From Lactobacillus sp. CBA3606 (lineage in GTDB: Bacteria; Bacillota; Bacilli; Lactobacillales; Lactobacillaceae), in contig NZ_CP027196.1 in NCBI RefSeq assembly GCF_002970935.1, positions 1 through 42,162 on the forward strand: a stretch of 42,162 nucleotides of DNA. Direction: 5' to 3'. Shown here piece after piece: positions 25,420-33,431 of this stretch; positions within the stretch are counted from its first letter, which is position 1, and every line of letters begins with the position of its first letter. The notes beneath the pieces were generated by a model. That model was given only the letters and a program-made list of their open reading frames with translations. It searched no databases and was not told the DNA's origin. The position numbers and the translations under genes are program-made.

Positions 25420-25662
25420 ATGCCAACTCGTTACGACAAAGAATTCAAACAAAACATTATCAACCTATATAAGCAAGGCGAATCAGCTGCCCAACTGGCC
25501 AGAGAATATGGCATTGGCTATTCAACCGTTCATAAGTGGATCCAGGGCCAGGCCAAAACTCAATCCGGTAAATCGCCAGACGAAATCAAAGCGATGGAAA
25601 AGCGACTGGCTTCGCTGTCTGAGGAGAACGAAATCCTAAAGAAAGCCATCACCACCAGGTAA
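25420..25662 (+). CDS. IS3 family transposase OrfA
   Basis: An 80-residue DNA-binding protein with a helix-turn-helix (RYDKEFKQNIINLYKQGES, AAQLAREYGIGYSTVHKWIQ) and a leucine-zipper-like end (MEKRLASLSEENEILKKA). Ribosome binding site aaggaagg lies before ATG 25420. In the -1 frame the sequence stays open into orfB (KESHHHQVTKMCRILGVS), with an AAAG slippery stretch at 25638, so an OrfAB fusion by programmed frameshifting is likely. Confidence 0.93.
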   Translation: MPTRYDKEFKQNIINLYKQGESAAQLAREYGIGYSTVHKWIQGQAKTQSGKSPDEIKAMEKRLASLSEENEILKKAITTR

Positions 25663-25667
25663 CCAAG

Positions 25668-26510
25668 ATGTGCCGAATCCTCGGTGTTTCCAGAGCTCAG
25701 TATTATCGTTATCGATCCCCCAAACCTTTAAAACGCCGGGCCGAAGATGCGGGCTTGAAACAACGGATTCTGCGAATCTTTGCGGAATTTAAGCAGCGAT
25801 ACGGTGTTATGAAGATCCACCATGAATTGAATCTGGAACTTCAACCACTGCAGCTTCGGTGCAGTCCACGACGGATTTCCCGGCTCATGAAGGAACTGGA
25901 TATCCACTCCGTTACCGTCAATAAGTGGAAAGCGGCTTCGGCTTCCAAAACCAAGGTTGAACAGCGTCCCAACTTGCTTAAGCAGGATTTCTCGACCACT
26001 GGTTTAAATCAAAAATGGACCGCTGATATGACCTATATTCAAACGAAGCGTAATGGCTGGTGTTACTTATCAACCATCATGGATCTGCACTCAAGACGGA
26101 TTATCGGTTATTCGTTCTCAAAAAAGATGGCTACTGATTTAGTCTTAAAGACCCTTGAAAGCGCGGTTAAAAATCGAACCATTACTGGGGACCTGATTAT
26201 CCATACGGATTTAGGATCACAGTATACCAGCGATGATTACAATCAACGGTTAACAGAACTACATATCCGCCACTCATACAGTCGTAAGGGTTGTCCGTAT
26301 GATAATGCGCCAATGGAATCCTTTCACGCTTCCCTCAAAAAGGAATGTGTTTATCCAGTGCCGGTCTTTGAAGATTATGAAACTGCCGCTGCCGTCCTTT
26401 TTGAATATGTGCATGCTTTCTACAATAGGAAGAGAATTCATAGTTCACTGGGCTACCAGACCCCCTTACAAGTTGAAATCGCAACACTTACGAGCCAAAT
26501 GGCCGCCTGA
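25668..26510 (+). CDS. IS3 family transposase OrfB
   Basis: A 280-residue integrase-type catalytic protein. After MCRILGVSRAQYYRY and the HTH-like RYGVMKIHHELN it shows the DDE set: WTADMTYIQTKRNGW (Asp), IIHTDLGSQYTSDDY (Asp), CPYDNAPMESFHASLKKE (Glu), and the tail NRKRIHSSLGYQTPLQVE. Complete and without lesions. It is probably made mainly as the frameshifted OrfAB. Confidence 0.95.
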   Translation: MCRILGVSRAQYYRYRSPKPLKRRAEDAGLKQRILRIFAEFKQRYGVMKIHHELNLELQPLQLRCSPRRISRLMKELDIHSVTVNKWKAASASKTKVEQRPNLLKQDFSTTGLNQKWTADMTYIQTKRNGWCYLSTIMDLHSRRIIGYSFSKKMATDLVLKTLESAVKNRTITGDLIIHTDLGSQYTSDDYNQRLTELHIRHSYSRKGCPYDNAPMESFHASLKKECVYPVPVFEDYETAAAVLFEYVHAFYNRKRIHSSLGYQTPLQVEIATLTSQMAA

Positions 26511-26720
26511 TTTAATGCTTTCCATGGTTCAAATAAGTTATTAATCACGATTAATGATTTATTTGAGCTGTGGAAGGTAAACGCGGTTCTGAATGTCTCT
26601 TAAAATCTGTCTCAAATATTGACTTCAATCCAGGATACATTAGAATCACTTTTCGACTGAAAAGATTTAATTTTATGGAGAAAGGGCAATCCCTTTTTAC
26701 ACAAACTTCTTGACACTCCC

Positions 26721-26762
26721 TATTTCTAACGTTCATAATGAGTTTGAATCAATTTATTATAA
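26721..26762. repeat. 42-bp direct repeat, copy 1
   Basis: The 42 bases from tatttctaacgttcataatg to aatttattataa are identical at 35561-35602. Copy 1 directly abuts the IS30 at 26769. Confidence 0.9.
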
Positions 26763-26768
26763 CCCGAA

Positions 26769-27828
26769 TTGTCAAATTAAGTTAGAAATTTTTTAACTGT
26801 TCATCTGTAATCTGACTGATGAATGCTTCCAGAGGTGTCTGGTAACCCAAACTTTTTCGTGGGATGTGGTTTCGTCGACTGGCAACTGCTTGAACAAATC
26901 CATCTGATAGCTGGTCCATAATAAGATTGTGACGTAAACCATCTTTACGCAGCAGACCATTGGTGTTCTCATTTAAACCACGTTGATTGGGTGCTCCGAC
27001 AGCGGCAAAGTAAATATTTAAATCAAATTGGTTAGCAATGGTTCGCCAACCGGCGAACTCCTTACCATTGTCAAACGTAATTGACTTAAATAGGTGTCGT
27101 GGCAGCTTCGAAAGCCATCCTGCTAAACTACGATTGACATCGTGTGCCGACTTGGTATGCGAATTCAGCACAATTGCGACCTTAGTTTGTCGTTCAACCA
27201 GCGTGGTTACCGCACCCTGATGGTTTTTACCTTGAACCGTGTCACCTTCTAAATGGCCGAATTATTGATTAAAATTAGGATAGTCCTGATAACGATTCTT
27301 TAAATCCCTGCCCAATTGACCCGCTTTCCCACGGCGTTCAATGTAACCATTAGGGTGCCGTTTGCCGTGCATCGGTAAATCTTTGGTCGACAACCCCAAA
27401 ACACCGCGTTTGAAAAGGCGGTAAAGGGTTCGAACCCCACAGCTGAAAGCCCGTTCTTGGCGATTAATAATGGTATCTGGTTGCCAACCAGCTTGAGTTT
27501 TGGCTTGAATATAGGCCAGTTCATCAGGGCGTAGTTGAATTGGTTTACGCCCACAATGTTGTTTATGCTTTCGATAGTGGCATTGGTAATCAATAATCGT
27601 ACCGCCAGCGTCAAGAAACCGATAAATACGATACACAGTTTCAGCACTCCGATGGAGCGCTGGGGCCACTAGATAAGCCTTTTTACCGAGTTTCCAAAAA
27701 GAATAAATTGTGGCAAGTTCGTCTATAGTAAGATGAGTATAGGTCATTTGTGATCAGCCTTTCTTTTGATTTTGACACTCAAAAGTCTATCACAAATGGC
27801 TTTTTAAATTTCTAACTTAATTTTACAA
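26769..27828 (-). mobile_element. IS30 family element, probably inactive
   Basis: 1060 bp. Ends: ttgtcaaattaagttagaaa at 26769 and, read inward from 27828, ttgtaaaattaagttagaaa. The only gene has a nonsense codon. A piece of the 5' end of a similar element remains at about 37985-38055. Confidence 0.88.
26782..27747 (-). pseudogene. IS30 family transposase with in-frame stop
   Basis: From ATG 27747 the frame encodes the HTH part (YTHLTIDELATIYSFWKLGK, LHRSAETVYRIYRFLDAG) and AYIQAKTQAGWQPDTI. At 27262-27264 a TAA follows NFNQ; the same frame goes on with FGHLEGDTVQG (first Asp), ITFDNGKEFAGW (second Asp) and NQRGLNENTNGLLRKD (Glu) to the stop at 26782. One C-to-T change (CAA to TAA) would explain it. 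All other motifs are intact, so the lesion is recent. Confidence 0.93.
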
Positions 27829-27852
27829 ACCGGGGTATGAGGAGGTTTTTGT

Positions 27853-29007
27853 TTGGAATTTTTAGGTACCTTGGTGATCATCTTGATTGCAACTAGTCTA
27901 TTTGGCCATCTAGCCTCTAGGGTTGGTATCCCAGCAGTGATCGGTCAATTATTTGTTGGAATTATTCTTGGCCCTGCGTTGTTGAATTGGGTTCGCGCCA
28001 ATGATTTTATCCATATTTTTTCAGAGATTGGGGTTATCATCTTAATGTTTATCGCCGGACTTGAGAGTGATCTTACATTGCTTAAAAAATATTTGCGTCC
28101 TAGCATAATTGTCGCGTTGTTAGGAGTTTTGATTCCAATGGTACTGATCTATCCAGTTGGTATTGTTTTTGGCTTGACACAATTTGAAAGCTTGTTTTTG
28201 AGCGTTATTTTTGCCGCAACGTCGGTTTCAATTTCAGTTGCTGTCATGAAAGAACTAAATTTACTTGATAGTAAGAGCGGTTCAACAGTCCTCGGTGCCG
28301 CGGTGGTTGACGATGTGCTAGCTGTCGTTTTACTTAGCATTATGGTCAGTTTAATAGGTACAAAGGCTGGTACGGATACCCAGATACCGCTAGCTCTGAC
28401 TTTTTTAGAGCAGCTAATTTACTTTGCCGCAATTTATTTCGTGATGCGTTTTATCGCCCCTCTCCTCGCTAGACTAGGCACCAAATTATTGAATCCAGTG
28501 GGACCTACTATAATGGCGATGATTTTGTGTTTTGGTATGGCATATATTGCAAATCTGATTGGACTGAGTGCAGTAATTGGGGCCTTTTTTGCAGGAATTG
28601 CGATTGCACAAACTCATGTAGCTCATGAAGTTGATCAAAGTATCGAACCAATCGGTTATGCGATTTTCATTCCTGTATTCTTCGTTTCAATTGGTTTAAG
28701 TATGTCACTAGCTGGCATAGAACACGATTTGTTATTAATTATCGTATTGACAATTGTGGCAACACTGACGAAACTATTAGGAGCGGGGAGTGGGGCTAAA
28801 TGGGCCGGATTCAGTTCGAATGAAGCTTACCTCGTTGGTGCAGGGATGGTCTCGCGTGGGGAAATGGCCTTGATTATCGCTCAAATAGGCTACCAATCCA
28901 AACTAATCAGTGATGATTACTATTCGGCAATTATCACTGCCATTATCCTAACAACGTTATTAGCACCATTACTACTCAAACATGCGGCTCGTCATATAAA
29001 CTACTAA
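27853..29007 (+). CDS. napA: Na+/H+ antiporter, CPA2 family (NapA-like)
   Basis: A 384-residue membrane antiporter with about 12-13 transmembrane segments. The conserved Asp pair is in GAAVVDDVLAVVLLSIM, the signature of electrogenic Na+/H+ exchangers in the KefB/NapA branch. The N-terminal ASRVGIPAVIGQLFVGIILGP is also typical. There is no C-terminal TrkA-N domain, so it is not a KefB/C potassium-efflux protein; the length equals that of Enterococcus hirae NapA. Start is TTG 27853 with gaggagg 7 bases upstream. It extrudes Na+ at the cost of the proton gradient. It sits next to the ClC gene and in the same region as kup and the betaine transporter, suggesting a salt-tolerance role. Confidence 0.9.
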   Translation: MEFLGTLVIILIATSLFGHLASRVGIPAVIGQLFVGIILGPALLNWVRANDFIHIFSEIGVIILMFIAGLESDLTLLKKYLRPSIIVALLGVLIPMVLIYPVGIVFGLTQFESLFLSVIFAATSVSISVAVMKELNLLDSKSGSTVLGAAVVDDVLAVVLLSIMVSLIGTKAGTDTQIPLALTFLEQLIYFAAIYFVMRFIAPLLARLGTKLLNPVGPTIMAMILCFGMAYIANLIGLSAVIGAFFAGIAIAQTHVAHEVDQSIEPIGYAIFIPVFFVSIGLSMSLAGIEHDLLLIIVLTIVATLTKLLGAGSGAKWAGFSSNEAYLVGAGMVSRGEMALIIAQIGYQSKLISDDYYSAIITAIILTTLLAPLLLKHAARHINY

Positions 29008-29129
29008 AACATTTTAGCGGTATGACACCCCTTCTCTGTGAAAAATAACTACTAGATTTCATCGAGATATTGCCTAGTTTAATTAAGTACTAAATTATAT
29101 AATATTGGTTATAATGGAGGATTAGTTAT

Positions 29130-30698
29130 TTGATACAGCTTGTAAAAGAAAAATTTGACGTTACTCGTTTGCGATTTGTTTTACTCGGCCTGCTTGTGGG
29201 TTTAATGAGTGGCACCGTTGTTAGCTTATTTCGCTATTGTATTGAGATAGGGCTGCACTATAGTCGATTGGTATATAGATACTTACGAATCGCGCCGTTT
29301 GTTTGGTGGGAATGGGCATTGTTGATAGGCATCAACCTTGGTTTAGCGTTAATTGTGGCTCGACTTCTCAAGAGAGAACCTTATATCGCTGGTTCTGGAA
29401 TTCCGCAAGTTGAAGGTCAATTGGCTGGTGAATTGGAAATGCACTGGTGGTCAATTCTTTGGCGAAAATTTATCGGTGGTATTCTGGCATTGGGACCTGG
29501 ATTATTTCTCGGACGAGAAGGACCAGCGATTCAATTAAGTGCGTCAGTTGGTCAAGGTTTCGCTTCTGAGTTTAAGTTATCAGGAACTGATCGCCGACTA
29601 CTAATTGCATCAGGCGCCGCTGCTGGATTAGCAGCAGCGTTTAATGCCCCCATTGCTGGAACTCTATTTGTCTTAGAAGAGATTTACCATAATTTTTCAC
29701 CGCTGGTTTGGTTAACAGCATTAGCCGGAGCAATTGGTTCAAATTTTATTTCGCTGAATGTTTTCGGACTTGTTCCCGTGTTACATTTAAGTTATTCACG
29801 TAGTTTACCAGTATCAAATTATTGGCACTTAATTTTACTCGGCATTGTTTTGGGATTATTTGGTTACTTATATCAACGGGTCTTGTTAGTTATGCCTAGG
29901 TGGTATCATCAATTGACACATTTGCCACGCCCAATACAAGGTATCGTACCATTTCTGCTGGTAATTTTAGTTGGTTACTTTTCGCCAAATTTACTCGGTG
30001 GTGGTAATGGCTTAATTTTGGGATTTGGCCAGCATGTTCCACCTTTGTTTGTACTAATTGCAATTTTTATTATACGATTCGTCTTTTCAATGATTTCATA
30101 TGGTTCCGGATTACCTGGCGGTATTTTCTTGCCGATTCTTTCTTTAGGTGCTGTGATTGGTGCGGTTTATGGCGTCTTAATGAATCAACTAGGATTATTA
30201 TCGCATGTCTATATCATGAACCTAATCATTTTTTCCATGGCCGGTTACTTTGCTGGAATCGGAAAAGCTCCCTTCACAGCTATCTTGCTGGTAACAGAAA
30301 TGGTTGGCAATTTAACACATTTAATGCCATTAGCAGTCATATCGTTAACTGCTTACCTTGTTGTTGATTTATTAGGCGGTGCACCAATCTATGAAGCATT
30401 GCTTAAGCAGATGACAATGCCTAAAACTGTTCAGCAACTTCATCGACCTGATCATTTGGAAATACCGGTTTTCTTTGGCAGTCCCTTAAACGGCAAAATG
30501 GTCCGAGACATGCCATGGCCTAAAGAAGCACTGCTCATTGGAATCCGGCGTGGCGAACAAGAAGTGATTCCACATGGTGACACCTTGATTCATGAAGGTG
30601 ATACGTTAGTACTGTTAACTGATACAACCCAACGACCCCAAGTTAAACAACGGATTGATGCATTATTAGCAACCTTAGAAAAAAAGCACCAAGACTAA
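29130..30698 (+). CDS. ClC family chloride/proton transporter with TrkA-C domain
   Basis: A 522-residue membrane protein. ClC signatures are GSGIPQVEGQ (anion-site serine), GREGPAIQL with the gating Glu, FNAPIAGTLFVLEEIY with the internal proton Glu, and GSGLPGGIFLPIL. The two glutamates suggest a coupled Cl-/H+ exchanger rather than a channel. Residues about 435-515 form a cytosolic TrkA-C (RCK-C) regulatory domain (MVRDMPWPKEALLIGIRRG, GDTLIHEGDTLVLL). Start TTG 29130 has tggagg 9 bases upstream, and a TATAAT lies at 29098. It would provide charge compensation for the neighbouring cation transporters or acid tolerance; that role is inference. Confidence 0.92.
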   Translation: MIQLVKEKFDVTRLRFVLLGLLVGLMSGTVVSLFRYCIEIGLHYSRLVYRYLRIAPFVWWEWALLIGINLGLALIVARLLKREPYIAGSGIPQVEGQLAGELEMHWWSILWRKFIGGILALGPGLFLGREGPAIQLSASVGQGFASEFKLSGTDRRLLIASGAAAGLAAAFNAPIAGTLFVLEEIYHNFSPLVWLTALAGAIGSNFISLNVFGLVPVLHLSYSRSLPVSNYWHLILLGIVLGLFGYLYQRVLLVMPRWYHQLTHLPRPIQGIVPFLLVILVGYFSPNLLGGGNGLILGFGQHVPPLFVLIAIFIIRFVFSMISYGSGLPGGIFLPILSLGAVIGAVYGVLMNQLGLLSHVYIMNLIIFSMAGYFAGIGKAPFTAILLVTEMVGNLTHLMPLAVISLTAYLVVDLLGGAPIYEALLKQMTMPKTVQQLHRPDHLEIPVFFGSPLNGKMVRDMPWPKEALLIGIRRGEQEVIPHGDTLIHEGDTLVLLTDTTQRPQVKQRIDALLATLEKKHQD

Positions 30699-30900
30699 GT
30701 TAATAGGTAAATTGGTTTATCATAATGGTAGGTATCAGATTAAGTGGGTCCGTTGGCAGACATAAACATATTGGAAAACTATATACAAATACGGTGAAGT
30801 ACGAAAAACGCTGAAACAGAATTAGTTGAACCTATTTTGAAAAATACAAAGATAAATAATATGCCGAAAATGCCTTGCTACCCAATTTTTCATAGTCATG
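30699..30900. other. Non-coding gap after the ClC gene
   Basis: No gene, terminator or repeat recognised before the antitoxin promoter of locus 2. Confidence 0.3.
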
Positions 30901-30912
30901 CTATAATGTAGA

Positions 30913-31038
30913 CAGAAAAGGAAGCCTTGCGCTAACAAGACTTCCTACGCAAGCCGCTTCAAAGGCGGTGGCGAAGTTAATAAGACAGCATTAAGCTACC
31001 CTGTAACCTACCAAAGTTACGCAGGGCGGCTTTTTTAT
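30913..31038 (+). ncRNA. Probable RNA antitoxin of type I locus 2
   Basis: TATAAT at 30902-30907 precedes a stretch closely similar to 23084-23206: ggaagccttgcgctaacaag, acgcaagccgcttcaaaggc hairpin, then caaagttacgcagggcgg and a T-run as terminator. It converges on the toxin at 31035. A direct repeat cttcctacgca (about 30942) and cttcctgcgta (about 31207) gives complementary stretches in the two RNAs because they are read in opposite directions. Confidence 0.7.
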
Positions 31039-31124
31039 TGGTAGTGCTTGTTGATATAGCTGAGTAGCGCGATTAAAAACGTGCCAAACAGCAACATCAA
31101 CGAGAGTGCCTGGAAGACGCTCAT
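31035..31124 (-). CDS. Holin-like type I toxin peptide, locus 2
   Basis: A 29-residue peptide starting MSVFQALSLMLLFGTF and ending SYINKHYQ, with one transmembrane segment. It is the best-preserved of the three loci: a minus-strand -10 TATAAT lies at 31228-31223, followed by a long leader (ggaaggtttaagggcggtgg) and the ribosome binding site aaggaagg before ATG 31124. MSVFQALxLMLxFGTF is the characteristic start of Hol_Tox/Lpt-type peptides. Expected action is insertion into the membrane when the short-lived RNA antitoxin disappears after plasmid loss. Confidence 0.85.
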   Translation of the reverse strand: MSVFQALSLMLLFGTFLIALLSYINKHYQ

Positions 31125-31309
31125 TGACTGTGAAACCTTCCTGAAGATTATTCCATGTTCCCATGGGCCTCACCTCACAAGGGAAAAGACAGCCACCGCC
31201 CTTAAACCTTCCTGCGTAATCTATTATACAGGTGAATTAAGTATTGACCAAGCACAATAAAAATAGATCATGGAGTTTCATGGGATCCTAAATTTGATCA
31301 AATTAAGAA

Positions 31310-31408
31310 TCAGCAAAACATCTTTTGTAGATACCCTTTTTTGAGTTCCTGGAGTTTTTCAAGCTTACGCTGATGAAGAGCTATAGTATCGTCTAGCTGT
31401 TTGAAAAA
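31310..31408 (-). pseudogene. hsdS 3' end (type I restriction specificity subunit)
   Basis: The last 32 codons of an HsdS: FFKQLDDTIALHQRKLEKLQ and LKKGYLQKMFC. They are almost identical to the end of the longer fragment at 36726-37454. The rest has been cut off at 31409 by the IS30. Confidence 0.88.
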
Positions 31409-32441
31409 GGCAAATTCTATAATTAATCCGAACAGAAATTAAAAAGCCCAAAGCAATCACTTACAATGGTAGTAGCTAATTCCAACCAATATAGGGAGCG
31501 ATTACTTTGGGTACATCTACTTTATCACGTTTTCAACGTGGCGCACTAGCACAACTGGTCAATGAGGGAAATAAATCTTACCAAGTAATGGCTGACGCCT
31601 TAGGCGTCGCCAAAGCTACGATTAGCTATGAGTTGGACCGGGTTAAACCTTATGATCCAGAATTAGCTCAGCAAGATGCAGATCGCAAAAGGCGGAATTG
31701 CGGTCGTCGTTCGATGCTGACGGCAGCATTAGCGACTTTAATTACCAATCACTTACGATTAACCTGGTCACCAGAAACCATTGCGGCCGCTTATAACTTG
31801 AGCACTGCGTCAATTTATAATTGGCTTAATCGTGGCTGGCTCCCCTTCAAATTGACTGATCTACCCAATCGGAATGTCCGCCAGCACCGAGTGAGCGAAA
31901 ATCGTGGGAAATTTACAAGTGGGACTTCCATCGAACAACGGCCAACAACTGTTAATCAACGGTTAGCTTTTGGTCATTGGGAAGTAGATACGGTGCTTTC
32001 TAGTCGAAGTGAGCCACGATCATGTCTGGTTACATTCGTAGAACGTAAGACCCGACTTCTATGGGCCATCAAAGCCCCTAATAGAACGGCTAAGGCTCTA
32101 AACACCGCCTTTGGCAAGTTTATGGGGGCCTTCGGTCCCCAAGTAAAATCCATTACTGTTGATCATGGTAAAGAGTTTGCCAATTATCAGGCCTTAGAAC
32201 AGGATTATCAGATCAAAGTTTATTTTTGCCATCCATATTCACCATGGGAGCGAGGTTCCAATGAATATTTTAATAGACGGTTACGCTGGTTCTTCCCGAA
32301 AAAGACCAATTTTAGCCAAGTAACGACTGATGAGATCCTAGCAGCACTTGAACTAATTAATCAACGACCATTAAAAATACATCATCAACAGACTGCCATT
32401 GAAAGATTCCGGGCTTGTTCGGATTAAACTTGTAATTTGCC
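31409..32441 (+). mobile_element. Intact IS30 family element
   Basis: 1033 bp. Ends: ggcaaattctataattaatc on the left and, read inward from 32441, ggcaaattacaagtttaatc on the right, both continuing with cgaaca. It carries one intact transposase gene and interrupts an hsdS gene on its left. It differs from the ISLpl1-like copy at 4996. Confidence 0.9.
31507..32427 (+). CDS. IS30 family transposase
   Basis: A 306-residue transposase. HTH: NKSYQVMADALGVAKATISY; then NHLRLTWSPETIAAAY; catalytic residues in HWEVDTVLSSR (Asp), ITVDHGKEFANY (Asp) and WERGSNEYFNRRLRWFFPKK (Glu). TTG 31507 is the start, with agggagcg at 31492-31499, parallel to the TTG start of the ISLpl1-like copy. No lesion is visible. 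Confidence 0.93.
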   Translation: MGTSTLSRFQRGALAQLVNEGNKSYQVMADALGVAKATISYELDRVKPYDPELAQQDADRKRRNCGRRSMLTAALATLITNHLRLTWSPETIAAAYNLSTASIYNWLNRGWLPFKLTDLPNRNVRQHRVSENRGKFTSGTSIEQRPTTVNQRLAFGHWEVDTVLSSRSEPRSCLVTFVERKTRLLWAIKAPNRTAKALNTAFGKFMGAFGPQVKSITVDHGKEFANYQALEQDYQIKVYFCHPYSPWERGSNEYFNRRLRWFFPKKTNFSQVTTDEILAALELINQRPLKIHHQQTAIERFRACSD

Positions 32442-32543
32442 AACTGAAAAATTAATTTTACCTTGACCCAGTTACCTGGTGTGCATCAAATAAGTAGTGA
32501 TTGAGCACCAAACGAAAAGATTTATTAGATTAATAAGTAAAGC

Positions 32544-32584
32544 AAACCCCTGAGTTGGAGTAAATCCAAACTCAGGGGTTTTAC
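32544..32584. terminator. Terminator
   Basis: aaacccctgagtt pairs with aactcaggggttt around ggagtaaatcc, followed by tta. A- and T-rich borders allow function in both directions. Confidence 0.75.
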
Positions 32585-32626
32585 TGGTCTAACTGTTTTT
32601 CAGACCATTCTCTGTAAACTGCATCT

Positions 32627-32652
32627 GGCCACTAGGGTATACCCTAGTGGCC
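32627..32652. repeat. Perfect 26-bp palindrome upstream of a resolvase gene
   Basis: ggccactagggta and its exact complement meet without a loop. A short tttctt follows, so it may be a terminator. Its place about 70 bp before the resolvase gene also fits a recombination or operator site. Confidence 0.7.
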
Positions 32653-32720
32653 TTTCTTGTTTCTGTGCTATACTAGGAATTACAAGTGTTCATTAGAACT
32701 GTCCAAAAGGAGAGCTAAAA

Positions 32721-33317
32721 ATGGCTAAAATCGGTTATGCTCGCGTGAGTTCCAAGGAGCAACATTTAGATCGACAGTTAGCGGCTTTAAAAGACGTTGA
32801 TAAATTATTTACGGATAAATTAAGTGGGGCTAACATTAATCGGCCAGAACTGCAAAAGATGCTGGCCTATATTCGTGAGGGTGATATTGTCCTGGTCACT
32901 GAATTAGATCGCTTAGGCAGAAACAACCAGGATTTAACCCAGATCATGAACACCATTCAAAATAAGGGAGCAACCCTAGATGTGTTGAATTTGCCGTCCA
33001 TGACAGGGATTGCTGACCCAAATTTACGTCAACTGATGACCAACTTGATTATTGAACTTTATAAGTATCAGGCCGAAAGTGAACGTAAGCGAATCATTGA
33101 GCGCCAGCAGCAAGGGATTGCCTTAGCTAAGCAGCAGGGTAAATATCATGGGCGTAAACCCCAATACACCCAAGACGATCCCCGCTTGCAACATGCTTTT
33201 AAACTTTATCAGGCAGGCATGAGTGATGTCGATGTTGCCCGTAATACAGGAATTAAACGGACAACCTTTATAAGGTATCGAAAGAAATTTAATGTTAAGG
33301 TAGATTGTAAATTATGA
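32721..33317 (+). CDS. Serine recombinase (resolvase)
   Basis: A 198-residue resolvase with Ser in GYARVSSKEQHLDRQLAAL, ANINRPELQKMLAYIREGD, TELDRLGRNNQDLTQ, ESERKRIIERQQQGIALAKQ and a C-terminal HTH (GMSDVDVARNTGIKRTTFIR). ATG 32721 has aggag upstream. The last codons KVDCKL come from the first 13 bases of an IS30 terminal repeat (ggtagattgtaaa at about 33299), so the natural C-terminus was replaced. The HTH is complete, so activity is plausible. A decayed relative is at 24189. Confidence 0.92.
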   Translation: MAKIGYARVSSKEQHLDRQLAALKDVDKLFTDKLSGANINRPELQKMLAYIREGDIVLVTELDRLGRNNQDLTQIMNTIQNKGATLDVLNLPSMTGIADPNLRQLMTNLIIELYKYQAESERKRIIERQQQGIALAKQQGKYHGRKPQYTQDDPRLQHAFKLYQAGMSDVDVARNTGIKRTTFIRYRKKFNVKVDCKL

Positions 33318-33431
33318 GCTTCTTTAAAGTGATTTCATTATGATGTATATGGCATAGTTGCTTTTCTTCGTGTTTAGGCTTACTATTTTGCAGTGCTATA
33401 TTTCAATAATTAGCGTTGGAGGCAAGCAAAT

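Larger units (their letters stand above)
25357..26614 (+). mobile_element. Intact IS3 family element
   Basis: About 1258 bp. Ends read inward as tgagacaacttttaagaga on the left and tgagacagattttaagagac on the right. It carries orfA and orfB in the usual overlapping-frame arrangement. The flanks (tcc and aat) do not show a 3-bp target repeat. Confidence 0.88.

Noticed and set aside
27262-27264. Two separate IS30 genes at 26782-27171 and 27262-27747
   Set aside because: Both pieces are in the same frame and give one transposase interrupted by a single TAA.
30991-31173. A 60-residue minus-strand protein over the second type I locus
   Set aside because: It is a shadow frame of the 29-residue toxin and its leader, in another reading frame.
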